Made by a program: the position numbers and the translations under genes
Notes under the pieces: model-generated
What the model was told of the DNA's origin: nothing
What the model saw: only the letters and a program-made list of their open reading frames with translations
Database searches by the model: none
DNA from: Amazonocrinis nigriterrae CENA67
GTDB taxonomy: Bacteria > Cyanobacteriota > Cyanobacteriia > Cyanobacteriales > Nostocaceae
Direction of reading: 5' to 3'
DNA length: 64,000 nucleotides
NCBI RefSeq assembly: GCF_016056305.1
Contig: NZ_JAECZC010000008.1
Location: 45,214-109,213 of the forward strand
In this document: piece by piece, positions 16,962 through 25,782 of the stretch
How positions within the stretch are numbered: the stretch's first letter is position 1
Layout of the letters: each line of letters begins with the position of its first letter

Positions 16962-18164
16962 TCACCCCCTCCCCACAGCAGCAAGCTTGGTTGCAGCCAG
17001 ATTTGTCAAGAAATCCTCATAGGGGGCAATTCCTAATCCCGACACAAATTTGAAGGCTTGTTTTCGGGACTCCTGGGAGATTTTTTCGTATCGTCCATAG
17101 TCAGAAAGTAACTCTGCAAGTGCCAATTTCCAAGGCTCAATATCTTGTTGTCCAATAATTGGCTGGTGATAATTGTTCACAATCCCGTTGTAACCTTGGA
17201 ACACCTCAACCGGAAGCAAATAATCAACACCTAACTTTGCCTCTGGTAGTCCACCGACGTTACTGGCTAACACGGGAATTCCCCGCAGCATGGCTTCCAC
17301 AACAATCAAACCAAAAGCTTCATCCCACAGGGAGGGAACTAAGAGAATACCGGTTTGAGCAAAAATTTCATCAATATCATCAACTGGTTGGAGAATTTGC
17401 ACATTGGGTAACTGCTTCAGTGCTGCTACTTCTGTGGGAGTTGTCCCCCAAGTTAAGACTGCTGCAAATTCGACATTAGGAAATAATTGTGCCAGTTGTA
17501 AAAAGATAGAAATACCTTTGACAGCGCAGGGATTGATTAAGGTGACAAAGCCCCGATCAAACTTGCCAAAATTGAGAAACGGCCCAGAACCATAGACAGG
17601 TGATGGTATGACAGTTGCATCCAATCCTAGCCATTGTTGGATATAGTTTTTCAGATAGTGACTGACGGTGATAATTCCCGTTGTTTGTTTGAATAATTCT
17701 GTACCAGCAGCACTAGGTAGCAAAGCATTAGGGCCACAAGGTAATTCTGCGGTTGAGTGGACTAGGTGAACAACTCGTGATGGACAGACTTGCATCGCTG
17801 CTCTAGATAAGCTTTGTCCTGTATCTTCCGAGATGATCACCCAATCAGGATCAAATTCGCGGATCTGGTCAATTAAGTAACTAGGTAATAAAGCAGGATC
17901 GGCTACTGCATGAACATCAACGCCCTCTAGGTGAAATACATCAACTTCTACAGCAACAGGTGTGAAGCTGATACCTCGTAATGCTAGTTCACGCAAAAAC
18001 TCGCTTCTTGTTCTGGGGCCTAATCCAACTGGGATGGTTGAGGATACTACTACTCTACAGGTATGACCTTGGTTGACAAAGCCTTGGGCGATCGCTCGAT
18101 TGGCTTTGGTGCCACCTGATAGGGTTGGAAAATAAAGGAGATTTTGAGTGAGTAAAATTTTCAT
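16962..18164 (-). CDS. GT4 family glycosyltransferase
   Basis: The protein has 400 residues and a GT-B fold. The C-terminal donor domain carries FGLIVVEAMLRGIPV followed by ASNVGGLPEA, the EX7E-type motif of GT4. The N-terminal half contains TLSGGTKANRAIAQGF, which resembles the glycine-rich acceptor loop. Such enzymes use NDP-sugars in the cytoplasm and could glucosylate a sterol-like hydroxyl or build the sugar head group. It heads a short operon with the SDR and GtrA genes. It is preceded by a 118-bp spacer with a dispersed repeat. Confidence 0.85.
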   Translation of the reverse strand: MKILLTQNLLYFPTLSGGTKANRAIAQGFVNQGHTCRVVVSSTIPVGLGPRTRSEFLRELALRGISFTPVAVEVDVFHLEGVDVHAVADPALLPSYLIDQIREFDPDWVIISEDTGQSLSRAAMQVCPSRVVHLVHSTAELPCGPNALLPSAAGTELFKQTTGIITVSHYLKNYIQQWLGLDATVIPSPVYGSGPFLNFGKFDRGFVTLINPCAVKGISIFLQLAQLFPNVEFAAVLTWGTTPTEVAALKQLPNVQILQPVDDIDEIFAQTGILLVPSLWDEAFGLIVVEAMLRGIPVLASNVGGLPEAKLGVDYLLPVEVFQGYNGIVNNYHQPIIGQQDIEPWKLALAELLSDYGRYEKISQESRKQAFKFVSGLGIAPYEDFLTNLAATKLAAVGRG

Positions 18165-18180
18165 GATTATTAATTAAGAA

Positions 18181-18214
18181 AACGAACCGCAGAGGCGCAG
18201 AGTACACAGAGTAA
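18181..18214. repeat. Dispersed AACGAACCGCAGAGGCGCAGAG repeat unit
   Basis: This intergenic repeat is closely related to the one at 9711-9749. It lies just upstream of the GT4 start. No coding content. Confidence 0.55.
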
Positions 18215-18282
18215 TAAGAGTTTTTTACTAAGTCTTAAATATTAAGTAATTAGTATTGATATAACAATTTCAATATTTTTGA

Positions 18283-19260
18283 TTATTTTGTAGTCAGCAC
18301 TTTAGTTAGTGTTTGACAGGTATAGAACTGACTCGCCCAACGTCTATACTGCATAATTGGGCCATCACCATTACATAGCAAGGGAGAATTACGATATATT
18401 TTGTTTTCTAAAATCGGGATGTCTTTTTCTGATTCAATGGTCAGTATTTCTAACATTTGACTTTCTAATTTAGAGGTATATATTTGATTTACTGGCTTTT
18501 TAAAAGATGTTAGTTGGTGAGTTTCTACATAGTCTTGATCAATTGGGGTGCTGAAATTAAAGTTGATAAATTCTTGCCTAAACATTACACCTGGTTGGAA
18601 TGGTGCGCCAGGATAGAAATGTTGTAAAACATAGCCTAAACCATAGTAGGTAAATTTTAGTTCGTTGATGACTTCAGCGATCGCGCCTGTATCAGAGGTT
18701 AATTTGTCCTTGGTATGACAAAGCCAACGCAAGATTGCACCGTCTTGTTCAAAAGCTACGGCTTGGGCAGAATAAACTTGATGAATGAACTGTAAATGGG
18801 CAGTATCGACGGCATTTTCATTGATCTCTTGGATATGCGATCGGATTTTCCATTTACCCACGAGTTGAAAAGGAGTCCATTCTGATGAATTGTATTCTGC
18901 TAACTCTGGAATTTCCCATGTAGGTAGCTCTTTTTGGGCGTGATACCAAACTAAAATTAGACCATTGACTTCTCGCACATCCCAAGGTTTAACCTGGGCT
19001 TTAGGAGCAATCTTATTACTCCCTTGCCGCTGTAAGATTACTGATATAGTTTTTTCTCCTCTGCTCCTCTGCTCCTCTGCTCCCCTGCTGTCTAATAAAT
19101 GAGCATCCATAACATGAGCAACACCATCTTCACTACGAAATAGCACTAAATCTTGACCAAAATAATGCAGGGGTTGAACTTTATTGACAGGTAACTCATC
19201 GCTGTAGGCGACGCGAAACCAGCCATTCGGAAAAGAGGTAAAGGGAAACCGAGATTCCAT
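18283..19260 (-). pseudogene. Neverland-like Rieske gene lacking its [2Fe-2S] motif (copy 5, probably inactive)
   Basis: The open frame has 325 codons from ATG 19260; an upstream in-frame start at 19353 only reads back into the preceding gene. The beginning through MDAH (residue 54) and everything from APKAQVKPW onwards match the paralogues. The ~44 residues that hold the C-P-H and C-PF-H cluster ligands are replaced by 30 residues of SRGAEEQRSRG-like sequence encoded by period-8 AGCAGAGG tandem repeats (19009-19098). The catalytic iron ligands N149, D152, H155, H160 remain. Without the Rieske cluster no electron can reach the iron, so normal oxygenase activity is very unlikely. The frame stays open end to end. 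Confidence 0.85.
19009..19098. repeat. Period-8 AGCAGAGG minisatellite replacing the Rieske-cluster codons
   Basis: On the minus strand GGGGAGCAGAGGAGCAG continues as repeated AGCAGAGG units, followed by non-homologous sequence. It sits exactly where the paralogues have the iron-sulfur motif. The same GGGGAGCAGGGG-style sequence is also seen between genes, for example at the right end of this window. Confidence 0.75.
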
Positions 19261-19289
19261 ATTTTTGTGAATACTAAGAATAGCAGTAA

Positions 19290-20309
19290 TCATGACTGCT
19301 GAACTGGAATTTTGAGTGTTGCAGAATCTTGGACATAGAATTGACTCGCCCAACGTCGATATTGAGCAATAGGGCCGTCTCCCTCACAAAGCAGAGGATG
19401 GGGACGGTAAACTTTGTTTTCCCAAATTTGTATGTCTTCTTGCAAAGTTTGAACTGCCGAGTTTCTGGTAAACTGTTCCAGCAAAAACGTGATGGGTTGA
19501 TTCACAATTTTTTTAATACTGACAAGAAAATGAAAATCTATATAATTTTGATCAATTGGGGTTAACAAGAACATTGTTAGTGTTTTAATTTCCATTAGGC
19601 TTTGACTACAAGAACGAACTACTATGCAACCTAAGCCATAAGAGGTAAATTCTATTGATGTTTTACCTTCTATATTGAGTATTTTGGCAACTCCAGATAA
19701 GTTGTATTCAGGATACATTTTATAAGACAAACTTTGCCCATTAATTGTTAGTCCCTCACCCTTGATACTATGAAATGTGTAGGGATGTAAACAGCTAAAG
19801 TGAGCAGTATCTACAATACTGCCTTCACCAATTTCTTGAGCTAAAGTAGTACTTTTACGTCGAATTGTTGGTGATAATGGTGTCCAATTTTTAGAAGTGT
19901 ATTCTGGTAATTCTGGTATTTCCCAATCAGGTAGTTTTCCTTGGGAATGGTAATATACCATAATTAATCCGTTTACTTCCTTGACTGGCCAAGTATGAAT
20001 TCTGGCTCTCGCAGGTATTTTGTCAGTATAAGGTATATTATTACATTCACCATGTTGATTAAAACACCAACCATGAAAAGGACATTGAATGTTTTCTCCT
20101 GTAACTTTACCGCCATAACCAAGATGAGCGCCTAAGTGTGGACAGTGAGCGTCAAATAGTTTAACAGCGCCATTTTCTGTGCGGAATAGTACAAGGTGTT
20201 TGCCAAAGTAATAAACTGGTTTTACTTTTTTTGGTGGCAATTCATGGCTGTAGCCGATGCAAAACCAGCCATGAGGAAATGATAAAAATGGAGAGAATAA
20301 TTGTTTCAT
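19290..20309 (-). CDS. Neverland/DAF-36-like Rieske oxygenase, copy 6
   Basis: The 339-residue protein has intact Rieske ligands C56, H58, C76, H79. The iron site reads S164-x2-D167-x2-H170-x4-H175 (GSIVDTAHFSCLH). Asn, present at this place in the other copies, is Ser here. The Asp and both His remain, so activity is plausible but perhaps altered. It ends 29 bp before the broken copy 5 and follows the 3beta-HSD pair by 125 bp. The N terminus reads MKQLFSPFLSFPHGW, more divergent than copies 1-3. Confidence 0.88.
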   Translation of the reverse strand: MKQLFSPFLSFPHGWFCIGYSHELPPKKVKPVYYFGKHLVLFRTENGAVKLFDAHCPHLGAHLGYGGKVTGENIQCPFHGWCFNQHGECNNIPYTDKIPARARIHTWPVKEVNGLIMVYYHSQGKLPDWEIPELPEYTSKNWTPLSPTIRRKSTTLAQEIGEGSIVDTAHFSCLHPYTFHSIKGEGLTINGQSLSYKMYPEYNLSGVAKILNIEGKTSIEFTSYGLGCIVVRSCSQSLMEIKTLTMFLLTPIDQNYIDFHFLVSIKKIVNQPITFLLEQFTRNSAVQTLQEDIQIWENKVYRPHPLLCEGDGPIAQYRRWASQFYVQDSATLKIPVQQS

Positions 20310-20434
20310 AATTCAAATTTACATCGCTGCATTTACAATTAAAATTTAAGCTCACGCAAAGACGCAAAGTTTAAAGATAATTCTAGTGTTTATTAGGTAT
20401 TATCTAATTAATACGATATGTATATTATTTTTGC

Positions 20435-21490
20435 TCAAAAACAATTATTAATTATCTGTTCCCTGTTCCCCATTCCCTGTTCCCTATTGCCTTTGATAAT
20501 CAAACCCCGATGCACAAAATCTTGATAAGCATCAGTAACAGCCTGCTCAATTGATGTGGGTTTAAACCCTAATTCGGTTTGAGCTTTGCTACAGTCTGCT
20601 GTTTGATTCATGCGTAATAAATTGACTGCTCCTAGTGTTAAATTTTGGGGGGTGTGAGGGAAAAATCGGGGTAAAATCGCATCGGTAACGGTGGCGATAC
20701 CTGTAATTATTGCTGTGGGAATACAAAGTTTTGGCAGTTCTTTTCCAGTTACTTTAGCAAATAGTTTGAGCAGAGATTCAAGAGTTAAAAATTCTGTGCT
20801 GAAGGTATATTTTTGTCCTGCGCGTCCTTTAGCCATTGCTAATATTTGTCCCTCGACAATATCCTGCATCGCCACAAAACTGCGTCCACCTGGGATATAA
20901 GCTGATAATTTACCGTGGGCAAAATCTAATAAGGTTTGACCCATGCGTGAAGGTTTAAAATCGTTAGGGCCTATATAAGGCCAAGGTTGGACAATTACCA
21001 CATCAAGACCATCTGCATAAGCTTTGAGACACTCATGCTCTGCAAAAACTTTTGTTAAGGCATAGGGTAATATGGAAGCAAATGGATAAACTGGGGTGTT
21101 TTCGTGACTAGGTTCACCGACTTTGTACCCCATTGCTTCACAGGAACTAGTCACCACCACTCGGTTAACACCAGTCTCTATAGCTGCGTGTAGGAGATAA
21201 CGTGTACCGAGAACGTTGCAGTCGTACAGTTCTTGTTGCAGATGGGGATAACCATAAAGGGTGGAGATTTTAGCAGCAGTGTGATAAACATACTCACAAC
21301 CCTTGACAGCAGCGACAATCGATGATTTATCGCGTAGGTCGCCGTAAACCCTTTCTACGTCTAAATCTGCAACGGCGGCGTTATTGCTACCTTGACGCAA
21401 CAAAACCCTGACAGCTTGTCCATCTTTCAGCAAGCGTCGGACTAAGTTTGCACCTAAGTGACCACTAGCACCTGTGACTAAGGTTGTCAT
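20435..21490 (-). CDS. NAD-dependent epimerase / 3beta-hydroxysteroid dehydrogenase-like protein, paralogue a
   Basis: This extended SDR of 351 residues starts with TLVTGASGHLGANLVRRLL (NAD-binding TGxxGxxG), then GDLRD, VVVTSS and the catalytic Y143-x3-K147. The family includes 3beta-HSD/C4-decarboxylases of sterol synthesis and the hopanoid-associated HpnA. Its start overlaps the stop of paralogue b by 4 bp, so they are coupled. The last ~20 residues (KGNREQGMGNREQ) are encoded by GTTCCCT/CATTCCC heptamer repeats, so the natural C terminus was probably replaced by repeat read-through. A C3 dehydrogenation or C4-decarboxylation role is inferred. Confidence 0.85.
   Translation of the reverse strand: MTTLVTGASGHLGANLVRRLLKDGQAVRVLLRQGSNNAAVADLDVERVYGDLRDKSSIVAAVKGCEYVYHTAAKISTLYGYPHLQQELYDCNVLGTRYLLHAAIETGVNRVVVTSSCEAMGYKVGEPSHENTPVYPFASILPYALTKVFAEHECLKAYADGLDVVIVQPWPYIGPNDFKPSRMGQTLLDFAHGKLSAYIPGGRSFVAMQDIVEGQILAMAKGRAGQKYTFSTEFLTLESLLKLFAKVTGKELPKLCIPTAIITGIATVTDAILPRFFPHTPQNLTLGAVNLLRMNQTADCSKAQTELGFKPTSIEQAVTDAYQDFVHRGLIIKGNREQGMGNREQIINNCF
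20456..20491. repeat. Heptamer (STRR) repeats GTTCCC(T/C)
   Basis: These are tandem 7-base units CTGTTCC / CCATTCC / CTATTGC in the 3' end of the paralogue a dehydrogenase gene, encoding its C-terminal tail. They are typical cyanobacterial STRR sequence. Confidence 0.7.
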
Positions 21491-22554
21491 TTGCTACCTA
21501 CTAGTGTGGTTGTTGGTTGGGAAGGTGTGGGGTTAAGTGAAATCACTCCTTTAGGATTTTTAATCAAACCCCGATGCACAAAGTCTTGATATGCTTCAAT
21601 TACAGCCTGTTCAATTGAGGTTGGTTGATAACCCAATTCTGTTTTAGCTTTGCTACAATCTGCTGTTTGATTTGTGGCTAATAATTTCAATCCGCCGGCT
21701 GTGATGTAACGTGGTGCATTGGGAGCGATGGGGGAGATAATCATATCTAAGACTTTGCCGATACTTGCCATTAGCCCGATAGGCAGACAAAGCATAGGCC
21801 GTTTACGTCCTGTGACTTTTTCAAAAATCACCATCATCTCTGGTAAAGTTAAATACTCGCTACTAATGGTGTAAGTTTGTCCTGAACGTCCTTTTTCCAT
21901 AGCCAGGATATGTGCATTAACTAGGTCTTTTGTTGCTACCCAATCTCGACCGCCAGTAGTGTAAGCCGGGAGTTTACCGTTAGCAAAATCTAAGAGTATT
22001 TGTCCCATGCGAGATGGTTTAAAGTCGTTAGGGCCAATAATCGCCCAAGATTGTACAATCACCACATCTAGACCATCAGCAAAGGCTTTTAAAGCTTCAT
22101 GTTCAACGAAAACTTTGGTAAATTCGTAGGGTAAGGTGGGGTTAAACGGATAAAAAGGTGTGTTTTCGTTGCTGGGTTCACCTGGTTTGTATCCTAAAGC
22201 TGCACTAGAACTGGTGACTACAACTCTTTTTACACCCGTTTCTAGGGCGGCGCGTAAAATATTACGTGTGCCTAAAACGTTGCAGTCGTAAAGTTCTTGT
22301 TGAAAGTTAGCATCACCATAAATGGTGGAGATTTTAGCAGCAGTGTGGTAAATGCGATCGCAACCTTTAACCGCTGCTACAACAGATGATAAGTCGCGCA
22401 AATCACCGTAAACTTTTTCTACTTCTAGTCCATCAACTGCACTGTTATTACTTTCTTCACGTAGCAGCACTCTCACTGAGTGATTATCTTTGAGTAAGCG
22501 TCTGACTAGGTTTGCACCTAAATGTCCGCTGGAACCTGTAACTAAGATTGTCAT
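21487..22554 (-). CDS. NAD-dependent epimerase / 3beta-hydroxysteroid dehydrogenase-like protein, paralogue b
   Basis: The protein has 355 residues with NAD motif TGSSGHLG, GDLRD, VVVTSSSAAL and the catalytic Y143-x3-K147. It is very similar along its length to paralogues a and c, so the three come from duplication within the locus. The C-terminal ~20 residues (LNPTPSQPTTTLVGSK) are low complexity and unlike the others. It starts 131 bp after the CYP110-like gene and overlaps paralogue a by 4 bp. Known relatives act on C3 hydroxyls of sterols with or without loss of a C4 carboxyl; which reaction applies here is not visible. Confidence 0.86.
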   Translation of the reverse strand: MTILVTGSSGHLGANLVRRLLKDNHSVRVLLREESNNSAVDGLEVEKVYGDLRDLSSVVAAVKGCDRIYHTAAKISTIYGDANFQQELYDCNVLGTRNILRAALETGVKRVVVTSSSAALGYKPGEPSNENTPFYPFNPTLPYEFTKVFVEHEALKAFADGLDVVIVQSWAIIGPNDFKPSRMGQILLDFANGKLPAYTTGGRDWVATKDLVNAHILAMEKGRSGQTYTISSEYLTLPEMMVIFEKVTGRKRPMLCLPIGLMASIGKVLDMIISPIAPNAPRYITAGGLKLLATNQTADCSKAKTELGYQPTSIEQAVIEAYQDFVHRGLIKNPKGVISLNPTPSQPTTTLVGSK

Positions 22555-22587
22555 ATCAACTCGCTTTTGTTTTTAAGATTATTTTTT

Positions 22588-22670
22588 TTCGCGCATAGAC
22601 GCAGAGGAGGACACTTGCGTGGGCGGCTTTGCCGACTTGAGCAAAGTGTCCGTCGCGCAGAGGAGAGTGC
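22588..22670. repeat. Palindromic dispersed repeat (GGACACTTGC ... GCAAAGTGTCC)
   Basis: GGACACTTGC (22609-22618) pairs with GCAAAGTGTCC (22641-22651) around a GC-rich loop with its own GGC/GCC pairing. GACGCAGAGG and CGCGCAGAGG flank it. It sits between the P450 and dehydrogenase genes and could form a strong hairpin in the transcript. Confidence 0.55.
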
Positions 22671-22685
22671 GAGAGTGTGGTGCTT

Positions 22686-24068
22686 TTAATTTGGAATTGC
22701 GATCGCTAGAGGTTTTAGTGGTTGACGTTGACTAATTATTCGCATTTTTACGCCACCTGTAGGAGCTAGTAAAAAGCCTTGATATTGTGGTTTGATTGGT
22801 TGTTTGTTAATTAAGTTAAGTTGATATTTTGATGTAATAGTTGCTATGACTAATTTCATTTCAAACATACTTAAAGCTGCACCAATACAGCGACGGTTTC
22901 CACCACCAAATGGTAAATATTCGTAGGGCGAAAATTGTCTTTCTAAAAAACGCTCTGGGAGAAATTGATGAGAGTTTGGGTATAAGTCTTGGCGATGATG
23001 CACTAAATAAGTACAAGGCATCACCATTGTACCAGGTTCTAGTTTATAGCCATTCAAATTTATTGGTGAATTGACTACACGAGCAGAAGCCGCGATCGCT
23101 GTAGGATAGATGCGGAGAGTTTCTTGACAAACTGCTGTCAGGTAGGGAAGTTGAGAGATGCTAACAGGGTCTTGAAAGTCTCCTAAAGTGTGCAGTTCAG
23201 CCAACAGTTTCTCGCCGACATGAGGCTGGTGATGTATCCAATACAAACCCCAAGTCATGGCTGCGGCTGTAATTTCATGACCAGCAATTAATAGTCCCAG
23301 AACTTCATCATGTAATTCTTCATCTGTCAAGCCTTGATTATTTTCATCTCGTGCCGAAAGCAATAAAGTTAAAATATCAGAACGTTCAGGATCGTAGTTT
23401 TGGCGGCGGTAATTAATTTCTCGATAGAGAACTTGCTTAATGTCTTGTTTAAGACGACAGAAGTAAGACCAAGGACTCCATGCACCTAAATCTTTCTGCA
23501 AGAAAGTGAAATATAAGAAACTAGCTCGAATTGGCGAACCTAAAAAATCTAACCAGGAAATTAGCAACTTTTTCAGATATTCTCCACTTTCTCCAGTTTG
23601 TAAACCAAATACAGCCTGTAACATTACTTCTAAAGAGATTTTTTTCATGACTTGGCGTGTCACAAAAGGCTGAACAAGAGGTAATTGATTCATTATTTTT
23701 GCAGTAATCTCACAAATCAATTGACCGTAAGTTTGCATTCTTTTACCATGAAAAGGTGGCATTAATAATTGCCGATGCTGGCGATGAGTCTGCCCATCTA
23801 AAATTACTACTGAGTATTTCCCTACTAAAGGTTCGAGAAACTTTTTTTGCTCAATAGCAAAACCAAACTCCTTGAACTCTCCTTGAAAAATCTGCTGTAT
23901 TGCTTGAGGATTGCTCACTAATACTATCGGCGCACCATTTAAACCTATGCGCCCGGTGAAAATTTCACCATAGCGGTTTACCGCTTCTTCTAAATAATCC
24001 AGTGGGTTAAACATCCACTGAATTACTTGCATTATTGGTGGAGATTTAGGGCCATCGGGTAGTTTCAT
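22686..24068 (-). CDS. Cytochrome P450, CYP110-like
   Basis: The protein has about 460 residues from ATG 24068; an upstream in-frame start at 24125 would add 19 hydrophobic residues. Visible motifs are the MKLPDGPKSPP start typical of cyanobacterial CYP110, the I-helix AGHEITAAAMTW, the ETLRI ExxR motif and the heme loop FGGGNRRCIG. CYP110s are versatile hydroxylases of terpenes, alkanes and fatty acids and need external redox partners; no ferredoxin or reductase gene is in the locus. Here it probably oxidises the triterpenoid skeleton, with position unknown. Confidence 0.88.
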   Translation of the reverse strand: MKLPDGPKSPPIMQVIQWMFNPLDYLEEAVNRYGEIFTGRIGLNGAPIVLVSNPQAIQQIFQGEFKEFGFAIEQKKFLEPLVGKYSVVILDGQTHRQHRQLLMPPFHGKRMQTYGQLICEITAKIMNQLPLVQPFVTRQVMKKISLEVMLQAVFGLQTGESGEYLKKLLISWLDFLGSPIRASFLYFTFLQKDLGAWSPWSYFCRLKQDIKQVLYREINYRRQNYDPERSDILTLLLSARDENNQGLTDEELHDEVLGLLIAGHEITAAAMTWGLYWIHHQPHVGEKLLAELHTLGDFQDPVSISQLPYLTAVCQETLRIYPTAIAASARVVNSPINLNGYKLEPGTMVMPCTYLVHHRQDLYPNSHQFLPERFLERQFSPYEYLPFGGGNRRCIGAALSMFEMKLVIATITSKYQLNLINKQPIKPQYQGFLLAPTGGVKMRIISQRQPLKPLAIAIPN

Positions 24069-24166
24069 GGTAATTCGCACTTTTTCTAATAGGTGTATAA
24101 AAAGTATCCCAATAATGAAATCCAATATTTGAAAAACTACAACTTCCTAGAAAAATTAAGGATTAG

Positions 24167-24277
24167 TTATAGATGAATACGGTTTAGTTAAGGCTAATAT
24201 TATTAGAACGAACCGCCAAGAACGCCAAGGACGCAGAGAGAAGAAAGAAATACTTAACTGAACTTTATTAAGTCATA
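24167..24277. mobile_element. Short MITE-like copy related to the 11.8-kb element
   Basis: The left end (24168-24189, core GAATACGGTTTAGTT) and the right end (24256-24277) are inverted relatives of the 11841-12060 ends, with 15 of 22 matching positions. The interior (24207-24240) is the AACGAACCGCCAAG repeat. The downstream stretch to 24520 carries GCGTTGCCGCAGGCTAGCGG (24343-24362) and an inverted CCTTGGCGTTCTTGG copy ending in GCGGTTCGTTTT. No credible gene is present in 24069-24587. Confidence 0.45.
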
Positions 24278-24587
24278 GATTTAGCCGTAGACCATAGTTT
24301 AGCACAGTGTTGATTACTCGAAGTTTTGTAGACGCGTTCGCGAAGCGTTGCCGCAGGCTAGCGGCTTACCGTAGGGTAGTAATACCAAATCTCTATAAAC
24401 TTGCACTAAATATTTATCTCTTTCTTCCTTGGCGTTCTTGGCGTCCTTGGTGAGTCCACTTGCCGTCTTGGCGCCTTGCGTCGATGGCAAAGTGGCGAAC
24501 CCGAAGGGCGGTTCGTTTTCTAAGATTAAGTGCATCTTCACAGAGAATTGGTAGAACTGGCTTTATACTCAGCACGAGCGCACTTTG

Positions 24588-25694
24588 CTATACTATTGAC
24601 TTCATCGCTGGCTGTTTATGTTGTTTTTTATTTAAGTGTTCTTCCCACTTACGAATTGTTAATTGTTGAAACAAGTGAACAGCAGGATTGAGTTCAATAA
24701 TCGGGGCTTCAAAGTGATTTTCATATCCCTCTTGTTCAGCTTCTACAGCGATGCCATCTTGACTTAGTAGTGGTCTAATTAATAGAGGATTGGCAATTTT
24801 TAAGACTAATTTCATTAGCCATTGAGGAATTTTGATATTGGTGAAAGGAATTTTCAGCGCATTAAAGTAAAAGAGAAAAAATGTGCGGGTAGTGCGCTCA
24901 TCAATGGGTAAGACAAAACACCAATGTTTAATTTTATCGCCTGTATTTGACCATTGATAAGGATATTCGTAACATAAATCCATAGAGTTGGTATTAACTC
25001 TGGTTCTATCGACAAATAGACCAGAAATTTTACCTGTACCAACTTGAGTATCGTAGCTGAGGGTGACGTGATCGCCTATTTCTTCAAATTTAGTTAATTT
25101 AGCATCGACAAAGGGGCGATATTGACGATGCAGATAAGCATGAGAAAAATCACTCACGTTGTCGATAATCATGGAATGGTGCGCCCGCCAGGTAAAATCT
25201 AGTGGTACACAAGCCCATCGGTTTTTACCTTCTAATTCGGGAATCTCTGGAATTTGTCTGACATCAGCGAGTGTTGCATCACCGGGGAAAATCCAAATCA
25301 ACCCATAACGCACCTTGACTGGATAAGTCCCCACTTTACAAGCAGGGAAGCGATTACCAAAGCTATCATGGGGCATATCTACGAGTTTTCCCTCGTCGTC
25401 ATATTGCCAACCGTGATAAGTACAACGGATATTGCAACCATCAACTTCACCTAAAGAAAGCTTGAGTTGACGGTGAGCGCATCTATTTTCTACCGCTCTG
25501 AGTTTACCGTCTTGCCCACGATACAGTGCAATAGAAGTATTCCAGAATTTAACTTCAACAACTTGACCAGGTTTAATGGCATGGTCATATTCAACAGCAT
25601 ACCAGTAATCTGGGTTCATACCCGCCGATCGCACCTTTTGACGGCGGTTTTTTGCTTCCAAAAAAGTAGGAGGAGAAGAAAGAGATTGTTTCAT
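24588..25694 (-). CDS. Rieske oxygenase, SdmA-like (possible sterol C4-demethylation)
   Basis: The 368-residue protein belongs to a different branch from the Neverland-like copies. The Rieske ligands are C72-A-H74 and C91-TY-H94, and the iron site is D178-N179 ... D182-x2-H185-x3-H189 (DNVSDFSHAYLHR). The H-x3-H spacing is that of carbazole-dioxygenase-type enzymes rather than the usual H-x4-H. Bacterial C4-demethylation of sterols uses a Rieske oxygenase (SdmA) with a 3beta-HSD-like reductase (SdmB). Here a 3beta-HSD gene lies directly upstream (37 bp), giving the same pairing. Assignment to that reaction is inference. Hydrophobic helices near 275-300 suggest membrane association. Confidence 0.85.
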   Translation of the reverse strand: MKQSLSSPPTFLEAKNRRQKVRSAGMNPDYWYAVEYDHAIKPGQVVEVKFWNTSIALYRGQDGKLRAVENRCAHRQLKLSLGEVDGCNIRCTYHGWQYDDEGKLVDMPHDSFGNRFPACKVGTYPVKVRYGLIWIFPGDATLADVRQIPEIPELEGKNRWACVPLDFTWRAHHSMIIDNVSDFSHAYLHRQYRPFVDAKLTKFEEIGDHVTLSYDTQVGTGKISGLFVDRTRVNTNSMDLCYEYPYQWSNTGDKIKHWCFVLPIDERTTRTFFLFYFNALKIPFTNIKIPQWLMKLVLKIANPLLIRPLLSQDGIAVEAEQEGYENHFEAPIIELNPAVHLFQQLTIRKWEEHLNKKQHKQPAMKSIV

Positions 25695-25700
25695 AAGTCA

Positions 25701-25782
25701 AAATTACGAATTACGAATTACGAATTACGAATTACGAATTACCCATTACCTGTTCCCTGTTCCCCGTTCCCCGTTCCTTGTC
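25701..25782. repeat. Heptamer repeats TTACGAA x5 then GTTCCC-type units
   Basis: Five TTACGAA units (about 25704-25739) are followed by CCTGTTC / CCCGTTC units that run into the 3' end of the dehydrogenase c gene and encode its tail. STRR-type cyanobacterial repeats. Confidence 0.75.

Noticed and set aside
19260..19353. Upstream in-frame start of the broken Rieske copy 5
   Set aside because: It would translate the 3' end of copy 6 out of frame; the paralogue alignment starts at MESRFPF (19260).
24314..24541. Open frame in the gap after the SdmA-like gene
   Set aside because: It consists of dispersed repeats (GCCGCAGGCTAGCGG, CCTTGGCG) with no ribosome binding site or family match.
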